From Azospirillum sp. TSH100 (lineage in GTDB: Bacteria > Pseudomonadota > Alphaproteobacteria > Azospirillales > Azospirillaceae): a stretch of 64,000 bases of DNA. The stretch is taken from the NCBI RefSeq assembly GCF_004923295.1, contig NZ_CP039638.1:434001-498000 (forward strand), in the 5' to 3' direction. Shown here piece after piece: positions 17,602 to 28,045 of this stretch. The notes beneath the pieces are model-generated. The model searched no databases. It was not told the origin of the DNA and worked only from the letters and a program-made list of their open reading frames with translations. The translations under genes and the position numbers were made by a program. Positions within the stretch are counted from its first letter, which is position 1; each line of letters opens with the position of its first letter.

Positions 17602-19824
17602 ATGTCCGAAGCAGCCATCGACGTGCTCCCTGGTCGTTTGCTCCCCGTGCCCGCTGCGGCATCCTCGTCGCGATGGACCCGCCGGCTGCTGCTGTCCGCC
17701 TGCGCAGTGCTGTCGGCCGGGCTGCCGGCGCTCGGCGCGGCGCAACCATTGACGACGCCCGCACCGATCGCTGCCCCTATCGCCTCCCTGGACGCCGTTG
17801 CCGAGTTGCCGGCCCCGCCCGCCCCCATCCATGCGGCGGAGCTGATGGCGCCTGACCGGCCCAAATCCGACCGCCCCAAACCGCAAGCCCAGGCCCAGCG
17901 GATCGCCATCAGGCCACCCGATGCGCCGAACGCCGACCCTCAGGCAGCCGAAGCCAGGGCCGCCGCCGCGAAAGCGGCGAGAGCCGCCAGGATGGCTGAA
18001 GCCAGGGCGGCCGACGAGCAGATCATGAACAGCCGCGCCGCAGACAGCCGGCCGGCCGAAGGACAGACCGCCTGCGCCGACCATGAGCCGGCGAGCCAGC
18101 CGGTGCTCGACGCCCTGTTCGGCGGGGAGGTGGCTTTCGCCGAGCTGGTGCGCCGATCGCCGGCCGAGGCCTTCCGCTGCTCCAGCCTGTTCCCCGGTGA
18201 CGCCGCGCTCGCCGCCCTGCGCGACGCGGTCCCGCTGGCGCCTTTCGATGCGATCGGTGCCGCCGACCAGTTGAGCACCCGTCCCGGCGGAGAGGGGGTC
18301 ATCGCCAGCGCGCTCGATCCAGGCCTGCTGACGCGCTCGCTCGACGGCGGCATGCCCTTCTACGAGACCCGGCACGAGTTGCGCAAACGCCTGCCGAAGA
18401 CGGATCTCCAGGCTCTGGAAATTCGTGCGGCGAAGGCATTGGCCGTGTCGCTGGCGCGTGACCCGGCGGGAATGGCGCCGAAGATCGGCGCGCTGCTCGA
18501 CGACATGGTCGACGATCCGCCGGCCGACCGCTTCCGCATCACCATGGCGCTGTCGTCGGAGGATCTGCTCGGGCTGATCGCGCGGACCGGGCCGCAGATC
18601 TACACCTCCTCGCTCGACGGGCTGGTCAACATCCTGCGGATTCAGTTGAAGCTGGAGAAGCGCAGTTTCCTCGACCTCGCGCGCGAAGAGCGGACGCGGC
18701 CATTGTGGGCGGAATTCTTCGTCGCGGCGGTCGGTGGCGGACGGGCGGCGAGTGTGTTCGGCACCAACCCGGCCATGGCGCGGGACCTGATGCGCGAGAG
18801 CCTGCGGGCTCTTCTGCCGGTCGACGGCAAGCCTCCGGCGATCGACACCGCGGTGGTGATCGGCGCCCTGGCCGACGCCATGGACCTCGACAATCCCGCC
18901 ATCCGCGCGGCGCTCGAGGATGAGCTGGCCGCCCGCTACCGCGCCGCGGGGCAACCGCCGGCCAAGTCCGGACTCCAGGAGGTTTCCGTCCGGAACGGGG
19001 CCAGCGATGCGCTGGCCCGGAGCGGGACCAGCGATGCGCTGGCCCGGAGCGGGACCAGCGATGCGCTGGCCCGGAGCATGATCGGGTTGGCGGGCAGCCT
19101 GCACGCGGCACGCCTGTCCGGCCGGCCGGCCACCCCGGCCTTCGAGGCCGAACGCTTCCTCCAGAACCATCCGCTGGCCGCCCTGCCGGTCCTGAGCGGA
19201 GAGCGCCTGTTCCACAACGGCCTCAACGTGCAGCGGATGACCTTCTACGACGATCCCGACGGCCGGGCGTCCTTCCGCGGCTTCCTGCGCCAACATCGGG
19301 CGCAGGGCTGGGCGCTCCACGCCCAATCCGGCTTCGCCGTCGCCATCAGCCCGGAACGCAACGGGCGCCGGATCATCATCGTCGCCGACATACCCGGTGC
19401 CGGCGATGCCGGACGGGCCGCCGCCTGGGACTGGATGGCGCGCGAGGGGCTGACCCCCTCCATCGTCGTCCATCGCGGCCACAGCTATCACGAAGACGCC
19501 ACGATGACGGAAATCGCGCCGGGCACGGCGCTGGTCTTCTGGGGCTCCTGCGGCGGACACACGCGGCTGCGCGCCACGTTGGAACGCGCGCCCGACGCGC
19601 TGGTGCTGGCGACGCAGAACATCGGCGTGTCGACGGTCAACGAGGCCCTGCTCGGCATCATGGAGGAGCGGCTGCTCGCCGACGGCGGCATCGACTGGAA
19701 CGCCGTCTGGAAGGAGGCGCGCAGCCGGATCCGCGACCGCCGCTTCGCCTCCTACAAGCGGCCGGACCATGATTCGGCGAATCTCGCCTTCCGTGCCTGG
19801 CAGGTCCAGACGGCGTCGCACTGA
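17602..19824 (+). CDS. Large exported protein with a possible caspase-like His/Cys domain, function unknown
   Basis: A 740-aa protein that I cannot assign to a named family. Residues 24-48 look like a signal peptide (RRLLLSACAVLSAGLPALGAA). Residues 50-155 are a Pro/Ala-rich linker. A helical region follows (about 160-470), with a short tandem repeat SDALARSGT near 468-492. The last 220 residues look like an alpha/beta domain. There, strand-like RRIIIVADIPG is followed by SIVVHRGHSYH (His624, His627, His630) and, after one strand, ALVFWGSCGGH with Cys650. A histidine after one strand and a cysteine after the next is the arrangement of clan CD (caspase/clostripain/gingipain) peptidases. The motif spelling is not a known member, so this is inference. 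No neighbour shares the strand except lysE. Confidence 0.7.
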   Translation: MSEAAIDVLPGRLLPVPAAASSSRWTRRLLLSACAVLSAGLPALGAAQPLTTPAPIAAPIASLDAVAELPAPPAPIHAAELMAPDRPKSDRPKPQAQAQRIAIRPPDAPNADPQAAEARAAAAKAARAARMAEARAADEQIMNSRAADSRPAEGQTACADHEPASQPVLDALFGGEVAFAELVRRSPAEAFRCSSLFPGDAALAALRDAVPLAPFDAIGAADQLSTRPGGEGVIASALDPGLLTRSLDGGMPFYETRHELRKRLPKTDLQALEIRAAKALAVSLARDPAGMAPKIGALLDDMVDDPPADRFRITMALSSEDLLGLIARTGPQIYTSSLDGLVNILRIQLKLEKRSFLDLAREERTRPLWAEFFVAAVGGGRAASVFGTNPAMARDLMRESLRALLPVDGKPPAIDTAVVIGALADAMDLDNPAIRAALEDELAARYRAAGQPPAKSGLQEVSVRNGASDALARSGTSDALARSGTSDALARSMIGLAGSLHAARLSGRPATPAFEAERFLQNHPLAALPVLSGERLFHNGLNVQRMTFYDDPDGRASFRGFLRQHRAQGWALHAQSGFAVAISPERNGRRIIIVADIPGAGDAGRAAAWDWMAREGLTPSIVVHRGHSYHEDATMTEIAPGTALVFWGSCGGHTRLRATLERAPDALVLATQNIGVSTVNEALLGIMEERLLADGGIDWNAVWKEARSRIRDRRFASYKRPDHDSANLAFRAWQVQTASH
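19003..19077 (+). repeat. In-frame tandem repeat, 2.8 copies of 27 bases
   Basis: The unit AGCGATGCGCTGGCCCGGAG plus CGGGACC is repeated at 19003-19029, 19030-19056 and 19057-19077 (last copy incomplete). It encodes SDALARSGT repeated inside the large exported protein. Identity between copies is perfect, so the array is young and may vary in length without breaking the frame. Confidence 0.9.
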
Positions 19825-19962
19825 CCCGCATCGGACAGCGGGTCCCAAAAGCATGGCTGTGTTTCGCCGGCACCGCTTGCAGCGGAACCGGTCGCATGAT
19901 GCTGTGGTGTGGCCAATTGTCGCCCACCCCCCGGCATCCATCCGGTATCGAGGTTTCCAGCC

Positions 19963-20598
19963 ATGACGTGGCAAACGCTCGCCTTCTTCTTCGCCACCGC
20001 CTTCGTGATCTCGATGACGCCGGGGCCGAACATGCTGTTGGCGATGAGCCTCGGCCTGCGGTTCGGCGCGCGCCGCGCCGCCTGGGGCGGGGTCGGCATG
20101 TGCGCGGCGCTGGCGGTGATGGCGGCCCTGTCGGCCTTCGGGCTCGGCGCCCTGCTTTCCACCTCGGTCCTGGCTTTCGAGATCGTGCGCTGGGCCGGCG
20201 TTGCATATCTGACCTGGCTCGGCATCGCCGCATGGCGGGCGCCGGTGCAACAGCCCGGCGAGCGTGACGCAACGGCATCCGCCTCGGGGGAGGGCACGCC
20301 CGTCCGCCTGTTCCTGCGCGGCGCGCTGGTCGCCTTCAGCAACCCGAAGGCGCTGGTCTTCATGGGCGCCCTGTTCCCGCAATTCATCGACGCCGCCGCC
20401 CCGCTGGCTCCGCAACTGATGGCGCTGGTGGCCACCATGGTGGTGATCGAGTTCGGCTGGATCATGGCCTATGCCACCGGCGGCGACCGTCTGGCGGCGA
20501 AGCTGACCACCGTGTCGGCGGCGAAGTCGCTGAACCGCCTGACCGGCGGCCTGATGATCGGCGCCGGCGGCCTGCTGGCGCTCGCCCGACGCGTCTGA
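19963..20598 (+). CDS. LysE/RhtB-family amino acid exporter
   Basis: A 211-aa inner-membrane protein with about six hydrophobic segments. The family signature is at the start: TAFVISMTPGPNMLLAMSLGLRFGARRAA, equivalent to the LysE/RhtB motif around PGPN. A later family stretch is FSNPKALVFMGALFPQFID. Members export basic or neutral amino acids or homoserine lactones. The ATG at 19963 is selected because translation from 19909 would add a non-conserved stretch; GAGG lies about ten bases upstream. A stem-loop terminator follows. Confidence 0.88.
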   Translation: MTWQTLAFFFATAFVISMTPGPNMLLAMSLGLRFGARRAAWGGVGMCAALAVMAALSAFGLGALLSTSVLAFEIVRWAGVAYLTWLGIAAWRAPVQQPGERDATASASGEGTPVRLFLRGALVAFSNPKALVFMGALFPQFIDAAAPLAPQLMALVATMVVIEFGWIMAYATGGDRLAAKLTTVSAAKSLNRLTGGLMIGAGGLLALARRV

Positions 20599-20936
20599 CC
20601 GCTCCACTTCCCTCCCGGAAAAGAAAAGGGCCGCGCAATTGCGCGGCCCTATAGTTTAGGGAGGAAACGCCCCGAGAATGGGCAGGGCCAGAATATGCTG
20701 CGGCGCACACGAACTGGTATTACCAATGCTGAATGGTAGCCATGCGCCTTGGGAATGGCCCCATGCAGCAATATGCGTTGTCAGCAATAGAACACCGCTC
20801 CGGTTACAAAAATTTAACAGAATCGCCGCGCCTCGGTAATCGGTCACGCCACTAATGCTTCGGTTCGCCACCTCTGCCGAAAGGCTTACTCCCGGCAAAG
20901 GTGGTGGTGCGAAACATCCGGCCGAGGAACGGTGCG
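20599..20936. other. Gene-free stretch between lysE and the GGDEF-EAL gene
   Basis: These 338 bases hold the lysE terminator (20627-20650) and then about 280 bases with lower GC content than the surroundings. An 80-codon open frame on the minus strand (20656-20898) has no ribosome binding site and no recognisable protein features, so it is not annotated. The promoter of the GGDEF-EAL gene must lie in the right half. No clear -35/-10 pair was identified. Confidence 0.6.
20627..20650. terminator. Intrinsic terminator after lysE
   Basis: A perfect 10-base-pair stem AGGGCCGCGC/GCGCGGCCCT with loop AATT lies 29 bases after the lysE stop. An A-rich run precedes it, which gives a U-tract for leftward transcription, while only ATAGTTTA follows on the right. 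It can work in both directions. Confidence 0.85.
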
Positions 20937-23015
20937 ATGGCGATCCCAGTCCTGCGCAGCCTGACGCTGAAGCAGGCGATTCACGCGGTACTCGCCGCCT
21001 TCGTCATCGGCCTGACCATCAGCGCTGCCGAATTCGCCTGGACCGCCACGCGCGAACGGACGATGGCGCTGGCGCAGGTGAAGGATATGGTCGCCCTGGT
21101 GGAGGGGCCGGCCGCCACCGCCGCCTGGCTGATCGACGGCGAACTGGCCGGAGAGGTTTTGCAAGGCATGGTGCGGGCCAACGCCGCCTGGGCGGAGATC
21201 CGGCTGGGAGACGGCACCCTGCTCGCCCGCCGCGAACGCCCGGCCAGGCCGCCGAGCCTGCTGGCGCGGGCGGCGACGACCCTGCTGTTCATCGACCGGC
21301 CGATGGTGACCCACGACCTGATGACGCCGGCGAGCGGGACCAGGGTTGGGGCGGGGGCGGCCGGCGCTTCCCGGATCGGCCGGCTGTCCGTCGGCATCGA
21401 CACCGGGCGGGCGGCCTCCGCCTTCCTCGCCTATGTCTCGGCGGCGCTGGTGGCGGGGACCCTGCGCAACCTGCTGATCGGGCTGGCGATGGCGGCGGTG
21501 TTCCATCGGCTGCTGACCCGCCCGCTGTTGCAGATCGGCCGCGCGGTGGCGCGCATCGACCCGGAAAAGCCCTATGGCCAGCCGCTGGCGGTGCCGCGCG
21601 GCCACGCCGACGACGAACTTGGCTTCGTCATCGCCCGCTTCAACCACACGCTGACCCTGCTGGAGCGCGAACATGACGAGTTGCGGCGTCTGGCGACCCG
21701 CTGTCCGCTGACCGGGCTGGCGAACCGGGCGCTGCTGCTCGACCGGCTGGACCACGCCATCGAACTGGCGAACCGGGCGCGCGAGCCGGATGCCGGCCGG
21801 CTGGCGGTGCTGTCTGTCGACCTCGACCGCTTCAAGCGGGTGAACGACAGCCTGGGCCACGGCGTCGGCGACCTGCTGCTCTGCCGGGTGGCGGAACGGC
21901 TGGGCGCCAGCGTGCGCCGCTGCGACACCGTCGGCCGGCTGGGCGGCGATGAGTTCCTGGTGGTGCTGGAACGCGTCGCCGACCGCGACGAGGCGGCGAT
22001 GGTGGCGCAACGGCTGCTCGACGGCCTGTCCTCCCTGCGCGAGGTGGGGGAGCATCGCGTCCACCTGACCGCCAGCATCGGTATCGCCATTCACCCGGCC
22101 GAGGAGAATGGGGAACCGCCCGACAGCACCGGCCTGATGCGGATGGCCGATTCGGCGATGCAGGCGGCCAAGACGGCGGGCGGCGACCGTTTCGTCTTCT
22201 ACACCCGCGACATGACCGACCGGGCGGAGACCCGGCTGCGGCTGGAATCCGGCCTGCGCGAGGCGGTGGCGGCGCGTGCCTTCGAGCTGGTCTATCAGCC
22301 GAAGATCGAGGCGGCGGGCGGCCGGCTGACCGGCTTCGAGGCGCTGATCCGCTGGCGGCACGAAGGGACGGCGGTCTCCCCCGCCGATTTCATCCCGGTG
22401 GCCGAGGATACCGGCCTGATCATCGAGATCGGCCGTTGGGTGCTGGAGGAAGCCTGCCGCACCGCGACCCGCTGGGCGCTCGACCACGGCCCGGTTCCGG
22501 TGGCGGTCAACGTCTCCGCCCGCCAGCTTGCCGATCCCGGTTTCGCCCGGCTGGTCGAACAGGTGTTGCAGCGCCACGGCACCCCGCCCCACCTGCTGGA
22601 ACTGGAGATCACCGAGACCGTCATCATGAAGGACGTGCGCCACCATCTGCCGACGCTGAACCGGCTGCGGGCATTGGGGGTGCGCATCGCCATCGACGAT
22701 TTCGGCACCGGCTATTCCTCTCTGGCCTATCTGCGCCAGCTGCCGGTCGATGTGCTGAAGATCGACCGCAGCTTCGTCAACGACCTGCCGCACGCCCCCG
22801 ACATCGCCTCCACCGTCATAGCACTCGCCCAGCGGCTCCTGCTGTCCACCGTGGCGGAGGGGGTGGAGACCGCCGAGCAGCGCCATTGGCTGGCGGAGGC
22901 GGGATGCGACTGCCTGCAAGGCTATCTGATCTCGCGCCCCCTGGCGGCCGAGGCCGCCGAGGCGATGGTGATGGCCGCTTTCGCCCGCGACGAGGCGCTT
23001 CCCTTGAGCGCTTGA
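20937..23015 (+). CDS. Membrane bifunctional GGDEF-EAL cyclic-di-GMP protein
   Basis: A 692-aa regulator of cyclic di-GMP. An N-terminal transmembrane helix (about residues 15-37), a periplasmic sensing region with a GAAxAAW-like start, and a second transmembrane helix (about 170-195) are followed by a HAMP-like segment. The GGDEF domain has an intact catalytic motif RLGGDEF (about residue 336) and a matching inhibitory site RRCD five residues before it. The EAL domain follows, with FEALIRW (about 468), ITETVIM, DDFGTGYSSLAYL and KIDRSFVNDL, all catalytic residues apparently present. It could both make and degrade cyclic di-GMP. The ATG at 20937 is chosen for its GAGGA RBS; a GTG at 20901 lacks one. 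Confidence 0.9.
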   Translation: MAIPVLRSLTLKQAIHAVLAAFVIGLTISAAEFAWTATRERTMALAQVKDMVALVEGPAATAAWLIDGELAGEVLQGMVRANAAWAEIRLGDGTLLARRERPARPPSLLARAATTLLFIDRPMVTHDLMTPASGTRVGAGAAGASRIGRLSVGIDTGRAASAFLAYVSAALVAGTLRNLLIGLAMAAVFHRLLTRPLLQIGRAVARIDPEKPYGQPLAVPRGHADDELGFVIARFNHTLTLLEREHDELRRLATRCPLTGLANRALLLDRLDHAIELANRAREPDAGRLAVLSVDLDRFKRVNDSLGHGVGDLLLCRVAERLGASVRRCDTVGRLGGDEFLVVLERVADRDEAAMVAQRLLDGLSSLREVGEHRVHLTASIGIAIHPAEENGEPPDSTGLMRMADSAMQAAKTAGGDRFVFYTRDMTDRAETRLRLESGLREAVAARAFELVYQPKIEAAGGRLTGFEALIRWRHEGTAVSPADFIPVAEDTGLIIEIGRWVLEEACRTATRWALDHGPVPVAVNVSARQLADPGFARLVEQVLQRHGTPPHLLELEITETVIMKDVRHHLPTLNRLRALGVRIAIDDFGTGYSSLAYLRQLPVDVLKIDRSFVNDLPHAPDIASTVIALAQRLLLSTVAEGVETAEQRHWLAEAGCDCLQGYLISRPLAAEAAEAMVMAAFARDEALPLSA

Positions 23016-23114
23016 GGCCGGAGGTTCGGTCAACGCGGGGCGGAGGTCCGGTCAAGACAGCCCTCCGTCGGCCGGTTATGGTCGCCCCCTTCGCGCCAAC
23101 CGACCGATCGTCCG

Positions 23115-24047
23115 ATGACCGTCTCCTCAGCCCCCTCTTCCGCCGTGCCCGACCGCCGTTCCGCCAACCGCGCCACGCTGGTCGGCTTCATCGCCATCCT
23201 GCTGTGGGCGACGCTCGCCCCGCTTGCGACGCTGGCCTCCATGGTCCCGCCCTTCCAGCTGGTGGCGACCTCCTTCCTGCTGGCCTTCCTGGTCGGCTGC
23301 GGCTGGACCGCCTCGCGCGGCGACAACCCGTTGCGCTATTTCCGCCAGCCGGTTGCAGCCTGGGCGCTGGGAGTCGGCGGGCTTTTCGGCTTCCACTTCC
23401 TCTATTTCATGGCCTTGCAGGCGGCACCGCCGGTCGAGGCCAACCTTATCAATTATCTGTGGCCGCTGCTGATCGTGCTGTTCTCCGCCCTGCTGCCGGG
23501 GGAACGGCTGCGCTCCTGGCATGTCGGCGGCGCCGTCGCCGGGCTGGCCGGCACCGCACTGCTGATCGCCCGCGGGAGGAATGGCAGTTTTTCCATCGAC
23601 CCGGCGCATCTGCCCGGCTATGCCGCCGCGCTGGCCAGCGCCGTCACCTGGGCCGGCTATTCGGTGTTGCGCCGCCGGCTGGGCCAGATCGGCGAGGCGC
23701 CGACCGACGCGGTCAGCGCCTTCTGCCTCGTCACCGCGATCCTGTCGCTGCTCTGCCATCTGGCGCTGGAACAGACGGTATGGCCGGAGACCGCCGCCGG
23801 CTGGGGGGCGATGCTGCTGCTGGGGCTGGGACCGGTGGGGGCGGCCTTCTTCGTCTGGGATTACGGCGTGCGCCACGGCGACATCCGGGCGCTGGGGGCG
23901 CTGTCCTATCTGGCGCCCCTGCTGTCGACCCTGCTGCTGGTCCTGTTCGGCCTCGCCCCCAACTCCAGCATCATCTGGCTGTCCTGCGTCCTGATCGCCG
24001 GCGGATCACTGCTCGCCAGCAAGGATCTGCTGAAGCGGAAGGGTTAA
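23115..24047 (+). CDS. EamA/DMT-family transporter (YddG-like)
   Basis: A 310-aa membrane protein with ten predicted helices in two EamA halves. Family stretches include GFIAILLWATLAPLATLA, EANLINYLWPLLIVLFSALLPGERLR, and WAGYSVLRRRLG at the start of the second half, closing with GDIRALGALSYLAPLLSTLLLVLFG. The motif INYLWPLLIVLFSALLPGE resembles the aromatic amino acid exporter YddG, which supports an amino-acid export role by family resemblance only. Its stop overlaps the stop of the convergent purine permease gene by four bases. Confidence 0.83.
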   Translation: MTVSSAPSSAVPDRRSANRATLVGFIAILLWATLAPLATLASMVPPFQLVATSFLLAFLVGCGWTASRGDNPLRYFRQPVAAWALGVGGLFGFHFLYFMALQAAPPVEANLINYLWPLLIVLFSALLPGERLRSWHVGGAVAGLAGTALLIARGRNGSFSIDPAHLPGYAAALASAVTWAGYSVLRRRLGQIGEAPTDAVSAFCLVTAILSLLCHLALEQTVWPETAAGWGAMLLLGLGPVGAAFFVWDYGVRHGDIRALGALSYLAPLLSTLLLVLFGLAPNSSIIWLSCVLIAGGSLLASKDLLKRKG

Positions 24048-25423
24048 GCCTCCACCCCCTGCGCGGCGGACGCGACGTCGTGGCGGGCGCGGTCGGCGCT
24101 CGCCAGACCGTTGAAGTACCAGTTCAGCGCCACTGCGGTCAGCGTTCCCAGCAGGATGCCGCTGTGCAGCAGCGGCGACAGGACGGCCGGCATCTGCGAG
24201 AAGAACTTGTCGGACACCAGCGGGATCAGCCCGACGCCGACGCTGACCGCCACGACGATCAGGTTCTCGCGCCGGTTGGCGAAATCGACCTGCGCCAGGA
24301 TCTTCACCCCGGTGGCCGCCACCATGCCGAACATCACCAGCCCGGCCCCGCCCAGCACGAAGGCCGGCACAGACGCCACCACATGGGCCAGCTTCGGCAG
24401 CAGCCCCAGCAGCAGCAGGATCAGCCCGCCCGCCGCGCAGACCCAGCGGCTGCGCACCCCGGTCACCCCGACCAGCCCGACATTCTGCGAGAAGGAGGTG
24501 TAGGGGAAGGTGTTGAAGACACCGCCGATCAGCGTGCCCAGCCCATCGGTGCGCAGGCCGCGGACCAGATCCTCCCGCGTAACCGGTCGGCCGACCATGT
24601 CGCCCACGGCCAGGAACATGCCCGTCGATTCGATCATCACCACGATCATCACCAGCGACATGGTCAGGATGGCGACCGGATCGAACACCGGCATGCCGAA
24701 CTGGAAAGGCTGGACCAGCGCCACCCACGGCGCCTCGGCCAACCCTTTGAAATCGACCATGCCCAGCGCCATCGCCAGCACCATCCCGGCCACCAGCCCC
24801 AGCAGCACCGCGACGTTGCGGACGAAGCCGCGGCCATGCTTCATCAGCGCCAGGATCGCCAGCAGCACGAAGGCGGCAACCCCCAGGAAGGCCGGGTCGC
24901 CGAAGCGCGGGTTACCGACCCCGCCGCCGGCCCAGCCCACCCCGACCCGCATCAGCGAGACGCCGATGATGGCGATGACGCTGCCGGTCACCACCGGCGG
25001 AAACAGCGGCAGAAGCCGGCCGACCAGCGGAGCCGCCAGCATGGCGAAGATACCCGATCCGATCACCGCGCCGTAAATCCCCAAAAGTCCGAGCGACGGG
25101 TTGGTCGCCATCGCCACCATCGGGCCGACGGCGGCGAAGGTGACGCCCATCATCACCGGCAGGCGGATGCCGAACCGCCAGAATCCCACCGCCTGGATCA
25201 GCGTGACCACACCGCAGGCGAACAGGTCGGCGTTGATCAGCATGGCGACCTGGTCCTTGGGCAGCTTCAAGGCACCGCCGATGATCAGCGGCACCGCGAT
25301 GGCCCCGGCATACATCACCAGCACATGCTGCAACCCCAGCGCCAGCAGCCGCCAGGGCGGCAGAAGCTCGTCGACCGGGTGAACGTCTGCGGGATGGGAA
25401 TCGGGGGTGGCGGCGCTCTTCAT
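24044..25423 (-). CDS. Nucleobase:cation symporter-2 family purine permease (xanthine/uric acid type)
   Basis: A 459-aa NCS2 (NAT) permease with 12-14 helices. Diagnostic segments are HPVDELLPPWRLLALGLQHVLVMYAGAIAVPLIIGGAL near the start and the NAT signature region FPYTSFSQNVGLVGVTGV. The QNVGL form, as opposed to QNNGV, is usual in xanthine/urate carriers. The ATG at 25423 has GAGG eight bases upstream. In-frame ATGs at 25465 and 25504 would add up to 27 residues, so the start is uncertain. It likely imports xanthine or uric acid with protons. No purine catabolic gene is adjacent. Confidence 0.85.
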   Translation of the reverse strand: MKSAATPDSHPADVHPVDELLPPWRLLALGLQHVLVMYAGAIAVPLIIGGALKLPKDQVAMLINADLFACGVVTLIQAVGFWRFGIRLPVMMGVTFAAVGPMVAMATNPSLGLLGIYGAVIGSGIFAMLAAPLVGRLLPLFPPVVTGSVIAIIGVSLMRVGVGWAGGGVGNPRFGDPAFLGVAAFVLLAILALMKHGRGFVRNVAVLLGLVAGMVLAMALGMVDFKGLAEAPWVALVQPFQFGMPVFDPVAILTMSLVMIVVMIESTGMFLAVGDMVGRPVTREDLVRGLRTDGLGTLIGGVFNTFPYTSFSQNVGLVGVTGVRSRWVCAAGGLILLLLGLLPKLAHVVASVPAFVLGGAGLVMFGMVAATGVKILAQVDFANRRENLIVVAVSVGVGLIPLVSDKFFSQMPAVLSPLLHSGILLGTLTAVALNWYFNGLASADRARHDVASAAQGVEA

Positions 25424-25559
25424 GGCGAAAGCCTCGCTGTCCGGTAGGTCGACTTCATTCTGCATGGGGCGTGCCGCCCTGCCGCCCTGCGGATCCAGCG
25501 GCATCAACCCTTTCGCTGCACAAGGTTTAGGCACATCAAGATCGCGGCTGCCCGCGCAG

Positions 25560-25588
25560 GTGGCAAAAACCGCGCGATTTATTGCCAC
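25560..25588. promoter_or_regulatory. Inverted repeat GTGGCAA-N15-TTGCCAC upstream of the purine permease and ACP-like gene
   Basis: Seven-base perfect arms are separated by an AT-richer 15-base centre, about 140 bases before the permease start and 100 bases before the ACP-like gene start on the other strand. A spacing of about two helical turns between arm centres suits a dimeric repressor. No regulator can be named. Confidence 0.35.
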
Positions 25589-25690
25589 GCCCGGCTGGAG
25601 ACCCCGACGGTGGCTGCGTTATTCTTTAACGATCGGTGCGTACAGTCGCTTCCGCTTACCCCTTTTTCGCAACCCGAACCGAGCGTCGCG

Positions 25691-26029
25691 ATGAGCAAGT
25701 CGATCGAGGGTGTGTCCAACTGGATGCACATGTTCCGCTGGATCGTGAAGCTGATCCGAGACGAATATGGGGTCGACGAGGCTCTGCTGACCCGGAATGC
25801 GACGCTGGAGACCGACATCCAGCTGTCGATCGACCAGATCGAGCAGGTTCTGGAGTATATCTCCGACAGCTTCGCCATCCGCTTTCCCGAGGGCACGCTG
25901 GACGAGCTGGTGAAGCTGGAGGAACTCTGCCTGCTGGCGAGCTGGATCAAGGGCTATTACAAACGCCCCGAATTCATCTCCGACGATTTCGAGGCGCGCT
26001 GCCGCAGCATCAACCAGATCGCAGCCTGA
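25691..26029 (+). CDS. Acyl carrier protein-like protein
   Basis: A 112-aa protein with the helix pattern of an acyl carrier protein. Helix 1 is WIVKLIRDEYGVDEALL; then TLETDIQLSIDQIEQVLEYISDSFAIRFPEG places a serine (about residue 46) where ACPs carry DSLD, with the motif reading LSID. The length and tail (SWIKGYYKRPEFISDDFEARC) exceed those of a fatty-acid ACP. It could be a phosphopantetheinylated specialised carrier or an ACP-like protein that no longer carries the arm. The ATG at 25691 gives the compact domain. The stop is two bases before the GH1 start, so the two genes are almost certainly co-translated, an unusual pair. Confidence 0.6.
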   Translation: MSKSIEGVSNWMHMFRWIVKLIRDEYGVDEALLTRNATLETDIQLSIDQIEQVLEYISDSFAIRFPEGTLDELVKLEELCLLASWIKGYYKRPEFISDDFEARCRSINQIAA

Positions 26030-26031
26030 CC

Positions 26032-27359
<1,328 letters not shown>

Positions 27360-27363
<4 letters not shown>

Positions 27364-27971
27364 CGCCGCCGCACCTCCGCACAGACACCCTCCGCCCCGG
27401 CCGGCGCCTCGACCAGTGCCGCCGTGCCGCGCAGGAGCAGGCTGTGACCGGCGGGAACCGTCAGAGCTTCCCCACCCTCGGGCGTGACCGACAGCGCGCC
27501 GTCCAGGGCGTGGACCAGCAGCACGTCGACAGCGGCGGCACGGTGCGCAACGGGACCGGCCAGCAGGGTCAGGGCACCGGCGGCCGATGCGCGGTCCAGC
27601 ATCAAATTCACGTCGCGGATCGGGCCGGCGGTCGGCTCGCACCACACCGGTGCCTCACCTGGAAAAGCGAAGGCGGGCTCCAGGCGGCGGCGTTCGACCG
27701 GCGGCGCTCCGTCGACCGACAGGCGCATGCCGTCGCCTTCCACCACGGCGATCAGCCGGTCATAACCGGGAAAGGCGGAAAAGGGGCCGGGCTCGACCAC
27801 GTCGGCGATGCTGACGCGCCAGACGAACCGACCACCGGGCAGACCACCGGGCCGGCCATCGGCGGCCGGTTCGACCGCAAGCTCGGTGGTGACGCCGCCG
27901 CCATTCTTCCAGGGAACGCGGCGATGGTCGGCGGGGGTCAGGCGCGTGACGGATGGCGGATTCGACGACAA
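27360..27971 (-). CDS. HutD/Ves family protein
   Basis: A 203-aa cupin-like protein of the HutD/Ves family. The family start motif is plain: RLTPADHRRVPWKNGGGVTTELAV, followed by FVWRVSIADVVEPGPFSAFPGYDRLIAVVEGDGMRL. HutD is often near histidine-utilisation genes and Ves is cold-induced in E. coli, but biochemical function is unproven. Here no hut gene is adjacent. The start codon is a TTG at 27971 with GGAG seven bases upstream. Confidence 0.85.
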
Positions 27972-28045
27972 GATCTTGCTCCGGAACGGATAGGCTCCGC
28001 CCCGTCATAGCACAGTCGGCGCCTGGCACAACCGACGGCCCGGCT

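Noticed and set aside
17599..20607. A 1002-codon open frame on the minus strand opposite the large exported protein and lysE
   Set aside because: It spans two recognisable genes and the gap between them, has no RBS or motif, and shows the amino acid bias of an antisense shadow.
20656..20898. An 80-codon minus-strand frame in the gap before the GGDEF-EAL gene
   Set aside because: The start is a TTG without an RBS, there are no protein features, and it runs toward and stops near a terminator. It is more likely intergenic DNA.
22436..25447. A 1003-codon plus-strand frame overlapping three genes
   Set aside because: It runs through the GGDEF-EAL and EamA genes in a wrong frame and antisense through the purine permease, all with strong family evidence.
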